Counted from the first letter of the stretch, positions 1 through 9,417 are shown. The stretch: DNA of 64,000 bases from Methylobacillus flagellatus (GCF_005502435.1 NZ_SCOU01000003.1:469321-533320); one strand, 5' to 3'. Program-made: numbers and translations. Notes: generated from the letters alone by a model not told the origin.

Positions 1-1085
1 TCGACACGCTGGTCACCACACTGAGCAACATCCGCCAGCTCAAGGGGCCGCAGTTCCTGCATGTGGTCACTCAAAAAGGTCATGGCTTCCAGCCGGCTGA
101 GGACAACCCGGGCAAGTTCCATGGCGTGGGCAAGTTCGACCCCAGCAATGGCTGTGCGGTGAGTGCCAGTGCCACCAAGACCTACACGCAGGTGTTCGCT
201 GACTGGCTGGTGGATATGGCCGCAGCGGACGACAAGCTGATCGGTGTCACGCCCGCCATGTGCGATGGGTCTGGCCTCAACCGCTTTGCCGAGCAGTTCC
301 CGACGCGCTATTTCGATGTCGGTATCGCCGAGCAGCATGCGCTGACCTTTGCCGCCGGCATGGCCTGTGAAGGCCTGAAGCCGGTGGTGGCGATCTATTC
401 CACCTTCCTGCAACGCGCCTACGACCAGCTGATCCATGACATCGCCTTGCAGAACCTGCCAGTGATGTTCGCCATTGACCGGGGTGGTCTGGTCGGTGCG
501 GATGGCCCTACGCATGCAGGCAGCTTCGATCTGACCTACCTGCGCTGCATCCCCAATATGGTGGTGATGACGCCTGCCGATGAAAATGAATGCCGGCAGA
601 TGCTGACCACGGCTTACCGGCATGACGGCCCGACGGCGGTACGTTATCCGCGCGGTGGTGGCCCCGGTGCCAGCATAGACAGTGCACTGACCAGCTTGCC
701 GATCGGCCGTGCTGAACTGCGTCGGCAGGGCAAAAACGTGGCGCTGCTGGTGTTTGGCAGCCTGTTGCCTGCAGCGTTGCAGGCGGCTGAGCAACTGGAT
801 GCCACGGTGGTTAACATGCGCTTCGTGAAACCGCTGGATACGGCGCTCATCGCGCAACTTGCCGCCAGCCACGAATTGCTGGTGACCGTAGAGGAGAACA
901 CCTTGAGCGGTGGTGCCGGTACCGCAGTGCTGGAGGCTTTGCAAACCATGCAGCTCTTCGTGGAGACACTTTGCCTGGGCCTGCCGGATCAGTTCATCGA
1001 GCACGGTGTGCATGAAACCATGCTGGCCGATTGCGGTCTCAACGCGCAAGGCATCCTCGCCTCAATTGAGAAAAAATTAACCTAG
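1..1085 (+). CDS. dxs: 1-deoxy-D-xylulose-5-phosphate synthase, C-terminal part (5' end outside window)
   Basis: This is the 3' part of dxs. The open frame runs into the window from the left edge, with the first whole codon at base 3. DXS is a cytoplasmic thiamine-diphosphate enzyme that condenses pyruvate and glyceraldehyde 3-phosphate at the start of the MEP isoprenoid pathway. About 360 residues are visible, covering the transketolase pyrimidine-binding domain (D-V-G-I-A-E-Q-H-A, then [13 protein letters not shown]) and the transketolase C-terminal domain. The stop TAG is at 1083-1085 and folE2 begins 19 bases later. The family assignment is clear from the motifs. Only the missing N-terminus is unknown. 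Confidence 0.96.
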   Translation, partial: DTLVTTLSNIRQLKGPQFLHVVTQKGHGFQPAEDNPGKFHGVGKFDPSNGCAVSASATKTYTQVFADWLVDMAAADDKLIGVTPAMCDGSGLNRFAEQFPTRYFDVGIAEQHALTFAAGMACEGLKPVVAIYSTFLQRAYDQLIHDIALQNLPVMFAIDRGGLVGADGPTHAGSFDLTYLRCIPNMVVMTPADENECRQMLTTAYRHDGPTAVRYPRGGGPGASIDSALTSLPIGRAELRRQGKNVALLVFGSLLPAALQAAEQLDATVVNMRFVKPLDTALIAQLAASHELLVTVEENTLSGGAGTAVLEALQTMQLFVETLCLGLPDQFIEHGVHETMLADCGLNAQGILASIEKKLT

Positions 1086-1094
1086 TGTTAAACT
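1066..1094 (+). promoter_or_regulatory. putative sigma70 promoter for folE2, overlapping the dxs 3' end
   Basis: A -35 box TTGAGA (1066-1071) and a -10 box TAAACT (1089-1094) are separated by exactly 17 bases and overlap the last codons of dxs. Transcription would start near 1101. That leaves almost no leader before the ATG at 1105, but allows a short one before the ATGs at 1123 or 1132. Prediction only. Confidence 0.4.
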
Positions 1095-1104
1095 CAACTA
1101 TTAA

Positions 1105-1941
1105 ATGCCAGCCATTGAAAGCATGCCAGCCATGAATCAACCTGTAGATCTGATGATCGAAGACGTACAAAACACCCCCGACAAACGCCACCTGGCCATC
1201 GACAAAGTGGGCATCAAATCCATCCGTCATCCGGTCAAGGTCAAGGACAAATCGGGCGGTGAGCAGCACACCGTGGCCATGTTCAATATGTACGTGCACC
1301 TGCCGCACAACTTCAAGGGCACGCACATGTCGCGTTTTGTTGAGATCCTCAACATGAACGAACGCGCGATCTCCATCGACTCCTTCGAAACCATATTGCG
1401 CGAGATGGTCTCGCGCCTGGAAGCCGAAGCCGGTCATGTGGAAATGACCTTCCCATACTTCATCGACAAAGCCGCGCCAGTCTCCGGCGTGCGCAGTCTG
1501 CTCGATTACGAAGTCACCTTCATCGGCGAGATCAAAAAAGGCAAGTTCGAGATCACCGTCAAGGTCATGGTGCCGGTCACCAGCCTGTGCCCGTGTTCCA
1601 AGAAGATCTCCAACTACGGCGCCCACAACCAGCGCTCACACGTCACCATCACCGCACTGATCAACGACTTCATCTGGGTGGAAGAACTGATCCGCATGGT
1701 GGAGACGCAGGCTTCCAGCGAACTGTACGGCTTGCTCAAGCGCCCGGACGAAAAGTACGTGACCGAATATGCTTACGATAACCCGAAGTTTGTCGAGGAC
1801 ATGGTGCGTGATGTGGCGGCACAACTGAATGCCGAGCCGCGTATTGACGCCTATGTGGTGGAATCGGAGAATTTCGAATCCATACACAACCACTCCGCCT
1901 ATGCGCTGATCGAACGCGACAAGCGTACTGAAAAGCACTGA
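1105..1941 (+). CDS. folE2: GTP cyclohydrolase FolE2 (type IB)
   Basis: FolE2 converts GTP to 7,8-dihydroneopterin triphosphate, the first step of folate and tetrahydropterin synthesis. It is a metal-dependent enzyme unrelated in sequence to FolE. The protein is 278 residues from the first ATG. The family signature A-I-D-K-V-G-I-K lies near residue 32, and the metal-binding region with P-C-S-K-K-I and H-N-Q-R-S-H lies near residues 160-180. Three in-frame ATGs (1105, 1123, 1132) are possible, and the ninemer ATGCCAGCC occurs at both 1105 and 1123. Family members usually start close to the third ATG (M-N-Q-P). The last codons have a diverged second copy downstream at 2011-2058, so the C-terminus E-R-D-K-R-T-E-K-H may be a replaced end. 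Confidence 0.93.
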   Translation: MPAIESMPAMNQPVDLMIEDVQNTPDKRHLAIDKVGIKSIRHPVKVKDKSGGEQHTVAMFNMYVHLPHNFKGTHMSRFVEILNMNERAISIDSFETILREMVSRLEAEAGHVEMTFPYFIDKAAPVSGVRSLLDYEVTFIGEIKKGKFEITVKVMVPVTSLCPCSKKISNYGAHNQRSHVTITALINDFIWVEELIRMVETQASSELYGLLKRPDEKYVTEYAYDNPKFVEDMVRDVAAQLNAEPRIDAYVVESENFESIHNHSAYALIERDKRTEKH

Positions 1942-1960
1942 TTCGAAATTGCACGCCCGC

Positions 1961-1986
1961 GCGGGTCGCCCCTACGGGCTGCCCGC
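1961..1986. repeat. REP-like palindromic hairpin
   Basis: The 26 bases fold as GCGGG, TC, GCCC, loop CTAC, GGGC, TG, CCCGC. This is a strong GC-rich stem with one symmetrical two-base internal bubble. It lies 20 bases after the folE2 stop, between that gene and a relic copy of its 3' end. The shape resembles REP elements. It has no T-run, so it is not a classical terminator. Only one copy is seen in this window. Confidence 0.45.
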
Positions 1987-2010
1987 TCCACCGCTCAGGC
2001 GTGCCACTCC

Positions 2011-2058
2011 TCATCCATCCACAACCATTCTGCGTATGCGCTGATTGACCGCGCCTAA
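2011..2058 (+). pseudogene. relic of a second folE2 3' end
   Basis: Bases 2014-2058 read [18 protein letters not shown] in one frame, against [14 protein letters not shown] at the end of intact folE2, 135 bases upstream. Over 41 aligned bases there are six differences. Five are synonymous third-position changes and the sixth swaps Glu for Asp. The pattern means both copies evolved as coding sequence before one was truncated. It therefore looks like the tail of a former or allelic folE2 rather than a fresh tandem copy. Confidence 0.6.
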
Positions 2059-2256
2059 CGTAAGCTACTTGCTGCTTCGATGCTGTGTATTTGGCATCGC
2101 GTCGGACGGCAGTCTGCTTTTATATTCCCTCCGAAAAATCAGCTATGATTGTCATGGTTGGTTTTTAACGGCAAAACATATCCGAGCTATCCGCTGTGAT
2201 CGCTTGAGGCTGCCTAGCCAGCATGTTGTCAGTCTCATGTTTGAAAGGTTTATGAA

Positions 2257-3996
2257 ATGAGTGTCCCAACCTTGCCCCAGATTCAGGATGTCTATGTCAG
2301 CCGGAATCTGCATGCCAGTGCGGTGGTTTTTGATCCTAACGCCCCCATCATCATTGCTTTTTCAGCGGGAACACTTTGTCGGCTCCCATTCGCTCGTGTA
2401 TTTGCCGAGAAATATGGACTGAACTGCGTTTCGCTAGCATGTCGCGCTACGGACTGGTACCAGTATGAGGACCTTGAACAGGCCGAGCAGGCGATTCGGG
2501 CCTTTACTGCGCCGTTTCCGAAGCGGATAAGTTATGGTGCCAGCATGGGCGGTTATGCTTCCTTGCTGACGTCAGCCAATGTAGGCGCAGATGTGGTGCT
2601 AGCGTTCTCTCCCCAGTTTTCCATCCAGCCGGATGAGGACGTGCAGGAAATGCGCTGGGACATCGAACGGTTGCGTATTGAGAATGAGCTAGGCTATGTG
2701 CACGACGATCTGGAGGCACGTATCTCCCGCACTGCTGACATCATCATCGTTTACGATCCGCGGGATGAAGATAAGCGACATGTGGAAGCACTGAAGAAGA
2801 TCCGGCCGATCCAGACCATGGTGTTACCGCATACGGGACATGCCACTTTGCTGTCACTTGCTAAGCTTGGTATGTCCTCGCGCATGCTTATGGCTCTGCT
2901 GAAAAATCAACTGGACTTAGGGTTGGCTCAAAAACAGATGTATGCGGTTCGCAAGCAGCATATACAGGTGGAGCTGATTCTAGCCAACAAAGTCAGAGCG
3001 AAGCGTACTGTGGCTAAGTGGTTGCTGGAAAAATTTCTGGACAGCCAGATCGTGGTATACGACTCATCCTATCGGGCATTGCTTCATGAGGCTGTCCGGC
3101 TGCAGGACGCGGATCTAGTGGCGCGTGCTTGGCTTAAGCTGATAGACGCACATCTCAAGCTCAGTTCTGAGCTCGACTTCATGCTGGACACGATCTCTTT
3201 CCGGCGTATGTATTTTTCGGACAATATTTTTCTCTCTGATATCCGCCAGTCAGCGCCTGTGCTTGTGCAGTCGCAGCTGTTTGCCACCGTTATCGACAAG
3301 TTAAGATCGGCCGTTGCTGACGTCAACGAGTCGCGCGAAAAATTCTTTATCCAGCTGGCCATTGCTGAGTGCTTTCATGCGGCACAGGACCGTGATGCGG
3401 CGACCCAGCAGGTGTTGCAGGCGGTTCGGCCATTCACTTCATGGGATGAAGAGAATCTCTATGCCATTGAGGCCTTGAACCGTTACGAAGCTAGTGCATC
3501 TGCACAAATGTATGCAGAACGATTGCGGCATTATGTCGAGGATGATATTACGGTGTACATGGCGCGTGCCCGTACGCATGAACTCAATAATAACTGGCGA
3601 CAAGTCGCGGCAGTCTGGGCTGAGGCTAGGGATAAGGGTCTGCAACCTCTGAAGGTGGCCCACTTGCTGGGGCGATCCTTGTTGCGGATTGAGCAGTATC
3701 AGCAGGCCTTGACTGCTTTGCAGCCTTTGCTTGAATTGGACCGGGTGCCGCTGGAAATCAAGAAAATGGAGGCCAAGATTGCGCAGAATCTAGAGATGCA
3801 TGAGCGCAGTATTGCTTTGCACGGTGAACTGGTTGCGCACGAACCTAAAAACCCAAATTACTATAAATCCCTCAGTATGGCATTCCATGCCCTGGGTGAT
3901 CTTCCCAAGGCAATTGAATACGCACGCAAAGCTGCCGAAGTCTCCCCGTTAGACTCTTTCCAGATCTATCTGAATCGTCTGGAGAAGTTTCGCTAG
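2257..3996 (+). CDS. alpha/beta-hydrolase-fold protein with C-terminal TPR region
   Basis: I do not recognise this 579-residue protein as a named family. Residues 1-210 look like an alpha/beta hydrolase: a nucleophile elbow G-A-S-M-G-G at 94-99 (Ser96), an acidic candidate in Y-D-P-R-D (167-170) and a His in H-T-G-H (192-195). The rest is helical. The last 150 residues have TPR-like repeats, clearest at N-Y-Y-K-S-L-S-M-A-F-H-A-L-G-D with A-I-E-Y-A-R-K-A-A-E. There is no signal peptide or membrane segment, so it is probably cytosolic. The ATG at 2257 has GAAAGG at 2243-2248. The gene stands alone and is visibly richer in A/T and in codons such as CTA and AGG than its neighbours, which suggests later acquisition. 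Substrate unknown. Confidence 0.75.
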   Translation: MSVPTLPQIQDVYVSRNLHASAVVFDPNAPIIIAFSAGTLCRLPFARVFAEKYGLNCVSLACRATDWYQYEDLEQAEQAIRAFTAPFPKRISYGASMGGYASLLTSANVGADVVLAFSPQFSIQPDEDVQEMRWDIERLRIENELGYVHDDLEARISRTADIIIVYDPRDEDKRHVEALKKIRPIQTMVLPHTGHATLLSLAKLGMSSRMLMALLKNQLDLGLAQKQMYAVRKQHIQVELILANKVRAKRTVAKWLLEKFLDSQIVVYDSSYRALLHEAVRLQDADLVARAWLKLIDAHLKLSSELDFMLDTISFRRMYFSDNIFLSDIRQSAPVLVQSQLFATVIDKLRSAVADVNESREKFFIQLAIAECFHAAQDRDAATQQVLQAVRPFTSWDEENLYAIEALNRYEASASAQMYAERLRHYVEDDITVYMARARTHELNNNWRQVAAVWAEARDKGLQPLKVAHLLGRSLLRIEQYQQALTALQPLLELDRVPLEIKKMEAKIAQNLEMHERSIALHGELVAHEPKNPNYYKSLSMAFHALGDLPKAIEYARKAAEVSPLDSFQIYLNRLEKFR

Positions 3997-4073
3997 AAGC
4001 AAAAATGCATGTCTGTCACCAGCCTAGGCTGTGGTGGGTATGTGCTTGGCAAGCCACGCAGGCTATAGCAAGC

Positions 4074-5222
4074 CTAGGTCTGGTTGCTGCGTTGCATCAG
4101 TCTTGCGAACGCTGCTGCGCCCAGTAAAGCGCAAGCTGCCGAGAAGGTGTAGGTCCAGGCAGGCCCGACGCTATCCCACGCAAACCCTGACATCACCGCG
4201 CCAAAGGTGCCGCCCACCCCGTAGGAGATGCTGGTGTAAAGACCTTGTCCCTTGGATTGGTGCTTGCCTTTGAAGTAACGATGCGTGAGTGCCACCGCGG
4301 TGGCATGGTAGGTGCCGAAGGTGGCGGCATGCAGGGTCTGCGCCAGCACGATGACCCAGACGATATCCACGGCCCAGCCTATGGTGACAAAACGGATCAC
4401 CGCCAGTAGCAGGCTGGCCAGCATGATGTTGCGCAGCCCGAAGCGTGCAGTCAGGCGCGGCATCGCCAGGAAGATGAGGATCTCGCACAGCACGCCCAGG
4501 CCCCACAACCAGCCTATGGTGTCAGCGCTATAGCCGTGCTCGACCAGATAGATGGAATAGAAGGTGTAATAAGCCCCATGACTGGCGGCCATCGCAAAGC
4601 AGGCGGCCAGCAGGCCCAGTACTTCGCGGCGCTTGATGATGTCCCACAGCGAAGCATGCTCGCTGGCATGCGCGCGCGGCAGCGGGTCGAACAGATGCCA
4701 GGACAACAGCCACACCAGTGCCAGCAGGCCCAGGATCACCCACAGCAGGCTGCGGATGCCGGTGTGTTCAACCAGATAGCCCAGTGCTATGACGGCGCTG
4801 ATGAAGCCGATAGAGCCCCACAGGCGAATATGCCCGTAACGGTCCAGCCTGTCACCCAGGTGCCCCATGGTGGTGGCTTCAATGAGCGGTAGCGAGGCGC
4901 TCCAGAAGAAACTCAATAGCAGCATCACCACGAACAGCCAGGCATAACTTTCGCCGAAGAACACGCCTAGGTAGGACAGCAGGCTCAGGCCCGCCAGCCA
5001 CTGGATGATGCGTGTGCGCTGGCCGGTATGGTCGGCCAGCCAGCCCCACAGACTGGGCGAGAAGCTGCGCGCCACCTGGAACAAGGACATCAGGATGGCG
5101 ATCTGGAACGCCGTGAACGATAGCGATTTGAGATACAGGGTCCAGAACGGCGTGAACGCGCCTACGAAGCCGAAATAGGCAAAATAGAAGCCGGACAGAC
5201 GCCAGTAGGGCAAGGCCTGCAT
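4074..5222 (-). CDS. MFS transporter (MFS_1-like, HcaT/nucleoside-symporter type)
   Basis: A 382-residue inner-membrane protein with about 12 hydrophobic segments, so a major facilitator permease. The N-terminus Y-F-A-Y-F-G-F-V-G-A-F-T-P-F-W-T-L-Y-L and the loop G-W-L-A-D-H-T-G-Q-R between helices 2 and 3 match the MFS_1-like branch. That branch includes HcaT-like phenylpropionate and nucleoside permeases. The substrate cannot be read from sequence. It is the last gene of a minus-strand run after aroC (30-base gap), and it converges on the hydrolase-TPR gene. Confidence 0.85.
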   Translation of the reverse strand: MQALPYWRLSGFYFAYFGFVGAFTPFWTLYLKSLSFTAFQIAILMSLFQVARSFSPSLWGWLADHTGQRTRIIQWLAGLSLLSYLGVFFGESYAWLFVVMLLLSFFWSASLPLIEATTMGHLGDRLDRYGHIRLWGSIGFISAVIALGYLVEHTGIRSLLWVILGLLALVWLLSWHLFDPLPRAHASEHASLWDIIKRREVLGLLAACFAMAASHGAYYTFYSIYLVEHGYSADTIGWLWGLGVLCEILIFLAMPRLTARFGLRNIMLASLLLAVIRFVTIGWAVDIVWVIVLAQTLHAATFGTYHATAVALTHRYFKGKHQSKGQGLYTSISYGVGGTFGAVMSGFAWDSVGPAWTYTFSAACALLGAAAFARLMQRSNQT

Positions 5223-5252
5223 GATGGGTGAGCTTAGTGTGGGTTGCCGGAT

Positions 5253-6338
5253 TTACAGCTTGGGCGTGTCACAGACCACGTCCGCACATTGGGCACGGTG
5301 GCGCAAGGCATGGTCAGCCAGCACCAGTGCCAGCATGGCTTCGACGATGGGCGTGGCACGCACGCCCACACACGGGTCATGACGCCCGGTGGTTTGCATC
5401 ATCACGGCATTGCCGTGCTTGTCGATGGAACGGCGTTCTTGCGGGATGCTGGACGTGGGTTTCAGTGCCACGTTGGCGATGATGTTCTGACCGGTGGAGA
5501 TCCCGCCCAGGATCCCGCCGGCATGGTTGCTGACGAAGCCTTGCGGGGTCATTTCGTCGGAATGCACCGAGCCACGCTGCGCCACGCTGGCAAAGCCGCT
5601 GCCGATCTCCACGCCTTTGACGGCGTTGATGTTCATCATGGCATAAGCGATCTCGGCATCCAGGCGGTCGAACACGGGTTCGCCCCAGCCTACCGGTACG
5701 CCTTCGGCGACGACGGTGATGCGTGCGCCCACCGAGTCACGTTCTGCGCGTATGGTGTCCAGGTAGGCTTCCAGTTGCGGCACGATATCCAGATTGGCGG
5801 CGAAGAACGGGTTCTGGCTCACGGCTTCCCAGTTCTTGAACGGCACGTCGATCTCGCCCAGTTGGCTCATGTAGCCGCGTATGGTCACGCCATAGCGCTG
5901 TTTCAGCCATTTCTTGGCGATGGCGCCAGCGGCCACGCGCACGGCGGTCTCGCGGGCACTGGAGCGACCACCGCCGCGGTAATCGCGGATGCCGTACTTT
6001 TGCCAGTAGGTGTAATCAGCGTGACCGGGACGGAAGGTGTCGGCGATCTTGCCGTAGTCTTGGCTGCGCTGGTCCTGGTTACGGATGATGAAGCCGATAG
6101 GCGCACCCGTGGTTTTGCCTTCGAACACGCCAGACAGGATCTCGACTTCGTCCGGTTCCTTGCGCTGGGTAACATGACGCGAAGTGCCGGGCTTGCGGCG
6201 GTCCAGGTCGATCTGCAAGTCCGCTTCGCTGATCTCTAGGCCCGGTGGGCAGCCGTCCACGATGCCGCCGATGGCCGCGCCGTGGGATTCGCCGAAAGAA
6301 GTCAGGGTGAACAGAGTGCCTAGGGTGTTGCCGGACAT
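5253..6338 (-). CDS. aroC: chorismate synthase
   Basis: AroC removes phosphate from 5-enolpyruvylshikimate 3-phosphate to give chorismate, the last shikimate-pathway step. It needs reduced FMN. The length, 361 residues, is normal for the family. All three signatures are present: G-E-S-H-G at 16-20, R-P-G-H-A-D at 103-108, and [10 protein letters not shown] at 122-131. The start ATG is at 6338. The gene follows the amidotransferase gene by 53 bases and precedes the MFS gene by 30, all on the minus strand. Nothing unusual. Confidence 0.98.
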   Translation of the reverse strand: MSGNTLGTLFTLTSFGESHGAAIGGIVDGCPPGLEISEADLQIDLDRRKPGTSRHVTQRKEPDEVEILSGVFEGKTTGAPIGFIIRNQDQRSQDYGKIADTFRPGHADYTYWQKYGIRDYRGGGRSSARETAVRVAAGAIAKKWLKQRYGVTIRGYMSQLGEIDVPFKNWEAVSQNPFFAANLDIVPQLEAYLDTIRAERDSVGARITVVAEGVPVGWGEPVFDRLDAEIAYAMMNINAVKGVEIGSGFASVAQRGSVHSDEMTPQGFVSNHAGGILGGISTGQNIIANVALKPTSSIPQERRSIDKHGNAVMMQTTGRHDPCVGVRATPIVEAMLALVLADHALRHRAQCADVVCDTPKL

Positions 6339-6391
6339 GCCAGTCTCGTTATGCGTCTATTAAGAGGCGAAAGTTTACCATAATCGCCGAC

Positions 6392-7102
6392 TCAGCCTGG
6401 CGGCAAGCCCTTGATCCACTGCGTGTAGACGCCGTGGGCGATCTGGTTGAGCTGGAACACGCGTTGCGGCAGGTCCAGCTGCATCGCGGCGATGGATTGC
6501 ACGCCAGGGCTGTCACTGGCAGCTTCTACTTCCTCGCTGCCGACTTCGCACCAGCTACGTACCATGTCTGCGGTCATTTCGATATGACACTGGAACGCTA
6601 CATGCTTACCCAAACTATAAGCCTGGTGAGCACAGTGTGCACTGGACAGCAATAACGTGGCGCCAGCAGGCAGGGTAAAGGTTTCGCCATGCCAGTGGAA
6701 CACATCGAACTGCTGGTGTGCCCCAAACCAGTGCCTGCCTGCATCATGGTCGACCAAGTGGACCTGGCCCCAGCCGATCTCTTTCACCGGGTTGGCACCT
6801 ACGCTGCCGCCAAGGGCCTTGCTGATGAGTTGGCCGCCCAGGCAATGGCCGAGTAGCGGGATATCCAGCATGGCGGCTTCGCGGATCAGCGCCAGCACTG
6901 GGGCGATCCAGGGCAGGTCGTCGTTGACGCTCATCGGGCCACCCATCAATACCAGGCCGCTGTGACGCTGGATGGAGGCGGGTGGCATGTCGCCCTGGTC
7001 GATACGCAGCAGTTGCCAGGCGATGGCTTGCTGGTCGAGGAAGTCGGCCAGGTAGCCAGGCCCTTCGGTGAGGGCGTGTTGCACGATGAGAACAGGTTTC
7101 AT
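6392..7102 (-). CDS. class I glutamine amidotransferase (GuaA-N-like, stand-alone)
   Basis: A 236-residue stand-alone glutaminase-type domain. The triad is complete: Cys87 in G-H-C-L-G-G-Q, and His173 and Glu175 in Q-C-H-I-E. It resembles the amidotransferase half of GMP synthase but has no synthetase half. Such proteins are often annotated as GMP-synthase-like. Some relatives act on gamma-glutamyl compounds, and the real substrate is unknown here. Its ATG overlaps the stop of the pseudouridine synthase gene by four bases (ATGA), so the two are translationally coupled. Confidence 0.85.
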   Translation of the reverse strand: MKPVLIVQHALTEGPGYLADFLDQQAIAWQLLRIDQGDMPPASIQRHSGLVLMGGPMSVNDDLPWIAPVLALIREAAMLDIPLLGHCLGGQLISKALGGSVGANPVKEIGWGQVHLVDHDAGRHWFGAHQQFDVFHWHGETFTLPAGATLLLSSAHCAHQAYSLGKHVAFQCHIEMTADMVRSWCEVGSEEVEAASDSPGVQSIAAMQLDLPQRVFQLNQIAHGVYTQWIKGLPPG

Positions 7103-7632
7103 GGCAGTATCTTCCAGGTGCCGGGTGCGAGCCCGGAGAGTGTGTGAGCGCCGATGGCATAGCGGATCAGGCGCAGGGTGGGAAAGCCGACCTTGGCGGT
7201 CATGCGACGCACCTGGCGGTTCTTGCCTTCGTGGATGCGGATCTCCAGCCAGCTGGTGGGGATGGACTGGCGCTCACGGATAGGTGGCGTGCGCGGCCAA
7301 AGTGCTGGCGGCTGATCGATGATGCGAACCTGAGCGGGTTGTGAAATGTAATCGCCAAGGTCGACGCCAAGGCGCAGGGGTTGCAGGTCGGCATCGTCAG
7401 GCGCGCCTTCCACTTGCACCCAATAGGTCTTGGTTTCTTTGTGTCTGGGATGCGAGAGCCGATGTTGCAGGGCACCGTCATCGGTTAGAATAAGCAAACC
7501 TTCACTGTCCGTATCCAGCCTCCCGGCTGCATACACATCGGGCAGTGGAACGTAGTCTTTGAGTGTCTGGTGGTTGTCATGAGCGCTGAACTGACACACC
7601 ACCCCATAAGGTTTATTGAAGAGTACAAGCAT
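7099..7632 (-). CDS. rluE: 23S rRNA pseudouridine synthase, RsuA/RluE family
   Basis: This enzyme isomerises a uridine in rRNA to pseudouridine. From the ATG at 7632 the protein has 177 residues. It opens with L-V-L-F-N-K-P-Y-G and carries the catalytic motif [11 protein letters not shown] (Asp40), then [11 protein letters not shown]. It has no N-terminal S4 domain, which fits RluE (position 2457 of 23S RNA in E. coli) better than RsuA or RluB. The frame extends upstream to 7659, but the family begins at the position chosen. It is the first gene of the rluE-GATase-aroC-MFS run and lies only 51 bases from divergent icd. Confidence 0.85.
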   Translation of the reverse strand: MLVLFNKPYGVVCQFSAHDNHQTLKDYVPLPDVYAAGRLDTDSEGLLILTDDGALQHRLSHPRHKETKTYWVQVEGAPDDADLQPLRLGVDLGDYISQPAQVRIIDQPPALWPRTPPIRERQSIPTSWLEIRIHEGKNRQVRRMTAKVGFPTLRLIRYAIGAHTLSGLAPGTWKILP

Positions 7633-7683
7633 AGACTTGGTAAATCGAATTCCCCACATTAGCCCTTGAACAGGACCAGCACG

Positions 7684-8919
7684 ATGTCAAAAATTAGCAT
7701 CCCTCAGCATGGTGAAAAGATCACCGTCAACGCTGACAACTCCCTGAATGTCCCGCTGCAGCCGATTATCCCATTTATTGAAGGAGATGGCATCGGCGTT
7801 GATATCACCCCGGCCATGCTGCAGGTGGTCGACGCTGCCGTGGCCAAGGCCTATGGCGGTGAGCGCAAGATCGCCTGGATGGAAGTGTTCGCTGGTGAAA
7901 AATCCACCAAGGTCTATGGCGAGAATGCCTGGTTGCCGGAAGAGACCATGCAGGCGGTGCGTGACTATGTGATCTCGATCAAGGGTCCGCTGACCACGCC
8001 AGTGGGGGGGGGTATCCGTTCCCTGAACGTGACCTTGCGTCAGGAGCTCGATCTATACGTCTGCCTGCGGCCTATCCAGTATTTCGAAGGCGTGCCCAGC
8101 CCGCTCAAGCATCCGGAGCTGACCAATATGGTGATCTTCCGTGAGAATACCGAAGACATCTATGCCGGTATCGAATGGGCAGCCGGCACGGACGAAGTGA
8201 AGAAGGTCATCAACTTCCTGAGTGATATGGGCGTGCGCAAGAAGATCCGCTTCCCTGAATCCTCCGCCATCGGTATCAAGCCGGTGTCCGTGGACGGCAG
8301 CAAGCGCCTGGTGCGCAAGGCCATCCAGTATGTCATCGACAACAACCGCAAGTCGCTGACCATCGCCCACAAGGGCAATATCATGAAGTTCACCGAAGGT
8401 GGCTTCAAGACCTGGGGTTACGAGATCGCCAAGCAGGAATTCGGCGCGGTGGAGATCGACGGCGGCCCATGGTGCAAGCTGCCGAATGGCATCATCATCA
8501 AGGATTGCATCGCTGATGCCTTCTTGCAGGAGATCCTGCTGCATCCAGCCGATTACGATGTCGTGGCAACCCTAAATCTGAACGGTGACTATATGTCTGA
8601 TGCGCTGGCTGCCCAAGTGGGTGGTATCGGCATCGCGCCAGGCGCCAATCTGTCGGATACCGTCGCCATGTTCGAAGCCACACACGGCACCGCACCCAAG
8701 ATCGCTGGCAAGGACATCGCCAACCCAAGCTCGCTGATCCTGTCAGCCGAGATGATGTTGCGTCACATGGGCTGGGTGGAAGCGGCAGATCTGGTGATCA
8801 ACGGTGTAGCCAAGGCCATCGCGGCCAAGCATGTCACCCATGACTTCTCATCGCAGATGCAAGGCGCTACCCAGGTGGGCACACTGCAATTCGGTCAGGA
8901 AATCATCAAGCACATGTAA
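7684..8919 (+). CDS. icd: isocitrate dehydrogenase (prokaryotic homodimer type, NAD-like cofactor residues)
   Basis: Icd oxidatively decarboxylates isocitrate to 2-oxoglutarate. The protein has 411 residues and aligns end to end with E. coli Icd, including the phosphorylatable Ser in G-G-G-I-R-S-L-N-V. The cofactor pocket differs. Against E. coli residues Lys344, Tyr345, Val351, Tyr391 and Arg395, this protein has Lys, Ile, Ala, His and Ser. Ile345, Ala351 and Ser395 are changes known to move E. coli Icd toward NAD. The ATG at 7684 is preferred over a TTG 18 bases upstream. Codons for G-G-G contain a run of nine G (8004-8012). A strong terminator follows. Confidence 0.95.
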   Translation: MSKISIPQHGEKITVNADNSLNVPLQPIIPFIEGDGIGVDITPAMLQVVDAAVAKAYGGERKIAWMEVFAGEKSTKVYGENAWLPEETMQAVRDYVISIKGPLTTPVGGGIRSLNVTLRQELDLYVCLRPIQYFEGVPSPLKHPELTNMVIFRENTEDIYAGIEWAAGTDEVKKVINFLSDMGVRKKIRFPESSAIGIKPVSVDGSKRLVRKAIQYVIDNNRKSLTIAHKGNIMKFTEGGFKTWGYEIAKQEFGAVEIDGGPWCKLPNGIIIKDCIADAFLQEILLHPADYDVVATLNLNGDYMSDALAAQVGGIGIAPGANLSDTVAMFEATHGTAPKIAGKDIANPSSLILSAEMMLRHMGWVEAADLVINGVAKAIAAKHVTHDFSSQMQGATQVGTLQFGQEIIKHM

Positions 8920-8974
8920 GTTTGCTTGCCCGTATCCGCAACGGTACGGGCTGTATGTGCAGGCTATAAAAGAC

Positions 8975-9016
8975 TACGACCCGGTGGAAGTGATTCCATC
9001 GGGTCGTAATTTTTTA
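8975..9016. terminator. rho-independent terminator after icd, probably bidirectional
   Basis: A 15-base stem (8975-8989 with 8994-9008, one mismatch) around the loop GTGA is followed by seven T's broken by one A. On the other strand a TTTTAT stretch follows the same stem, so it may also stop transcription from the cold-shock gene. Confidence 0.85.
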
Positions 9017-9062
9017 AGGCAGTGATTCTTAAAGCTGTGAGCTTGAGGGCCCTCCAGAAGCT

Positions 9063-9266
9063 TCAGGCCTTCTGGATGTTGGAGGCTTGTTTGCCTTTCG
9101 GGCCTTCGGTCACGTCAAAGCTCACGCGTTGACCTTCCTTGAGGCTCTTGTAGCCGGCTTCTACGATCGCGGAGAAGTGAGCGAACAGATCATCGCCACC
9201 ATCGTCCGGAGTAATGAAACCAAAACCCTTAGCATCGTTAAACCACTTGACGGTACCAGTTGCCAT
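9063..9266 (-). CDS. cold-shock domain protein (CspA family)
   Basis: A 67-residue single-domain RNA/DNA-binding protein. RNP1 is K-G-F-G-F-I (13-18) and RNP2 is D-L-F-A-H-F-S (26-32). Such proteins melt RNA structure as chaperones and may act in cold shock or in normal growth. The start ATG follows AAGGA seven bases upstream. The spacer on its 5' side gives a leader of about 100 bases, as is usual for csp genes. Which paralogue this is cannot be decided. Confidence 0.95.
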   Translation of the reverse strand: MATGTVKWFNDAKGFGFITPDDGGDDLFAHFSAIVEAGYKSLKEGQRVSFDVTEGPKGKQASNIQKA

Positions 9267-9374
9267 TTCTTACATCCTTACTAAGTTGAGGAGGCGTCCC
9301 CAAAAAGTTTGTATTTCAAACACTTAAGTCGGTATGCCGGCTACATATAGTTCGAACTCAAACGCCTGAACGCT

Positions 9375-9403
9375 TTTTTACGTGTATTAATCCTAGAAGT
9401 CAA
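9375..9403 (-). promoter_or_regulatory. putative promoter of the cold-shock gene
   Basis: Read on the minus strand, TTGACT (9403-9398) and TAAAAA (9380-9375) are 17 bases apart. The predicted start near 9367 gives a 5' untranslated leader of about 100 bases before the ATG at 9266. That is compatible with temperature control through RNA structure. Confidence 0.45.
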
Positions 9404-9417
9404 GTGGTTTTTATGGC

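Noticed and set aside
2045..2260. 71-codon frame before the hydrolase-TPR gene
   Set aside because: It would start at a TTG inside the folE2 relic, has no ribosome-binding site, and its sequence resembles no protein.
4020..4079. Long-range inverted CCAGCCTAGG-type repeat between the hydrolase-TPR and MFS genes
   Set aside because: The arms are 40 bases apart with an imperfect match and no T-run. It is too weak to call a terminator.
5244..6239. Open frame of 331 codons on the plus strand opposite aroC
   Set aside because: It is His- and Gly-rich, mirrors aroC codons and has no ribosome-binding site or family signature.
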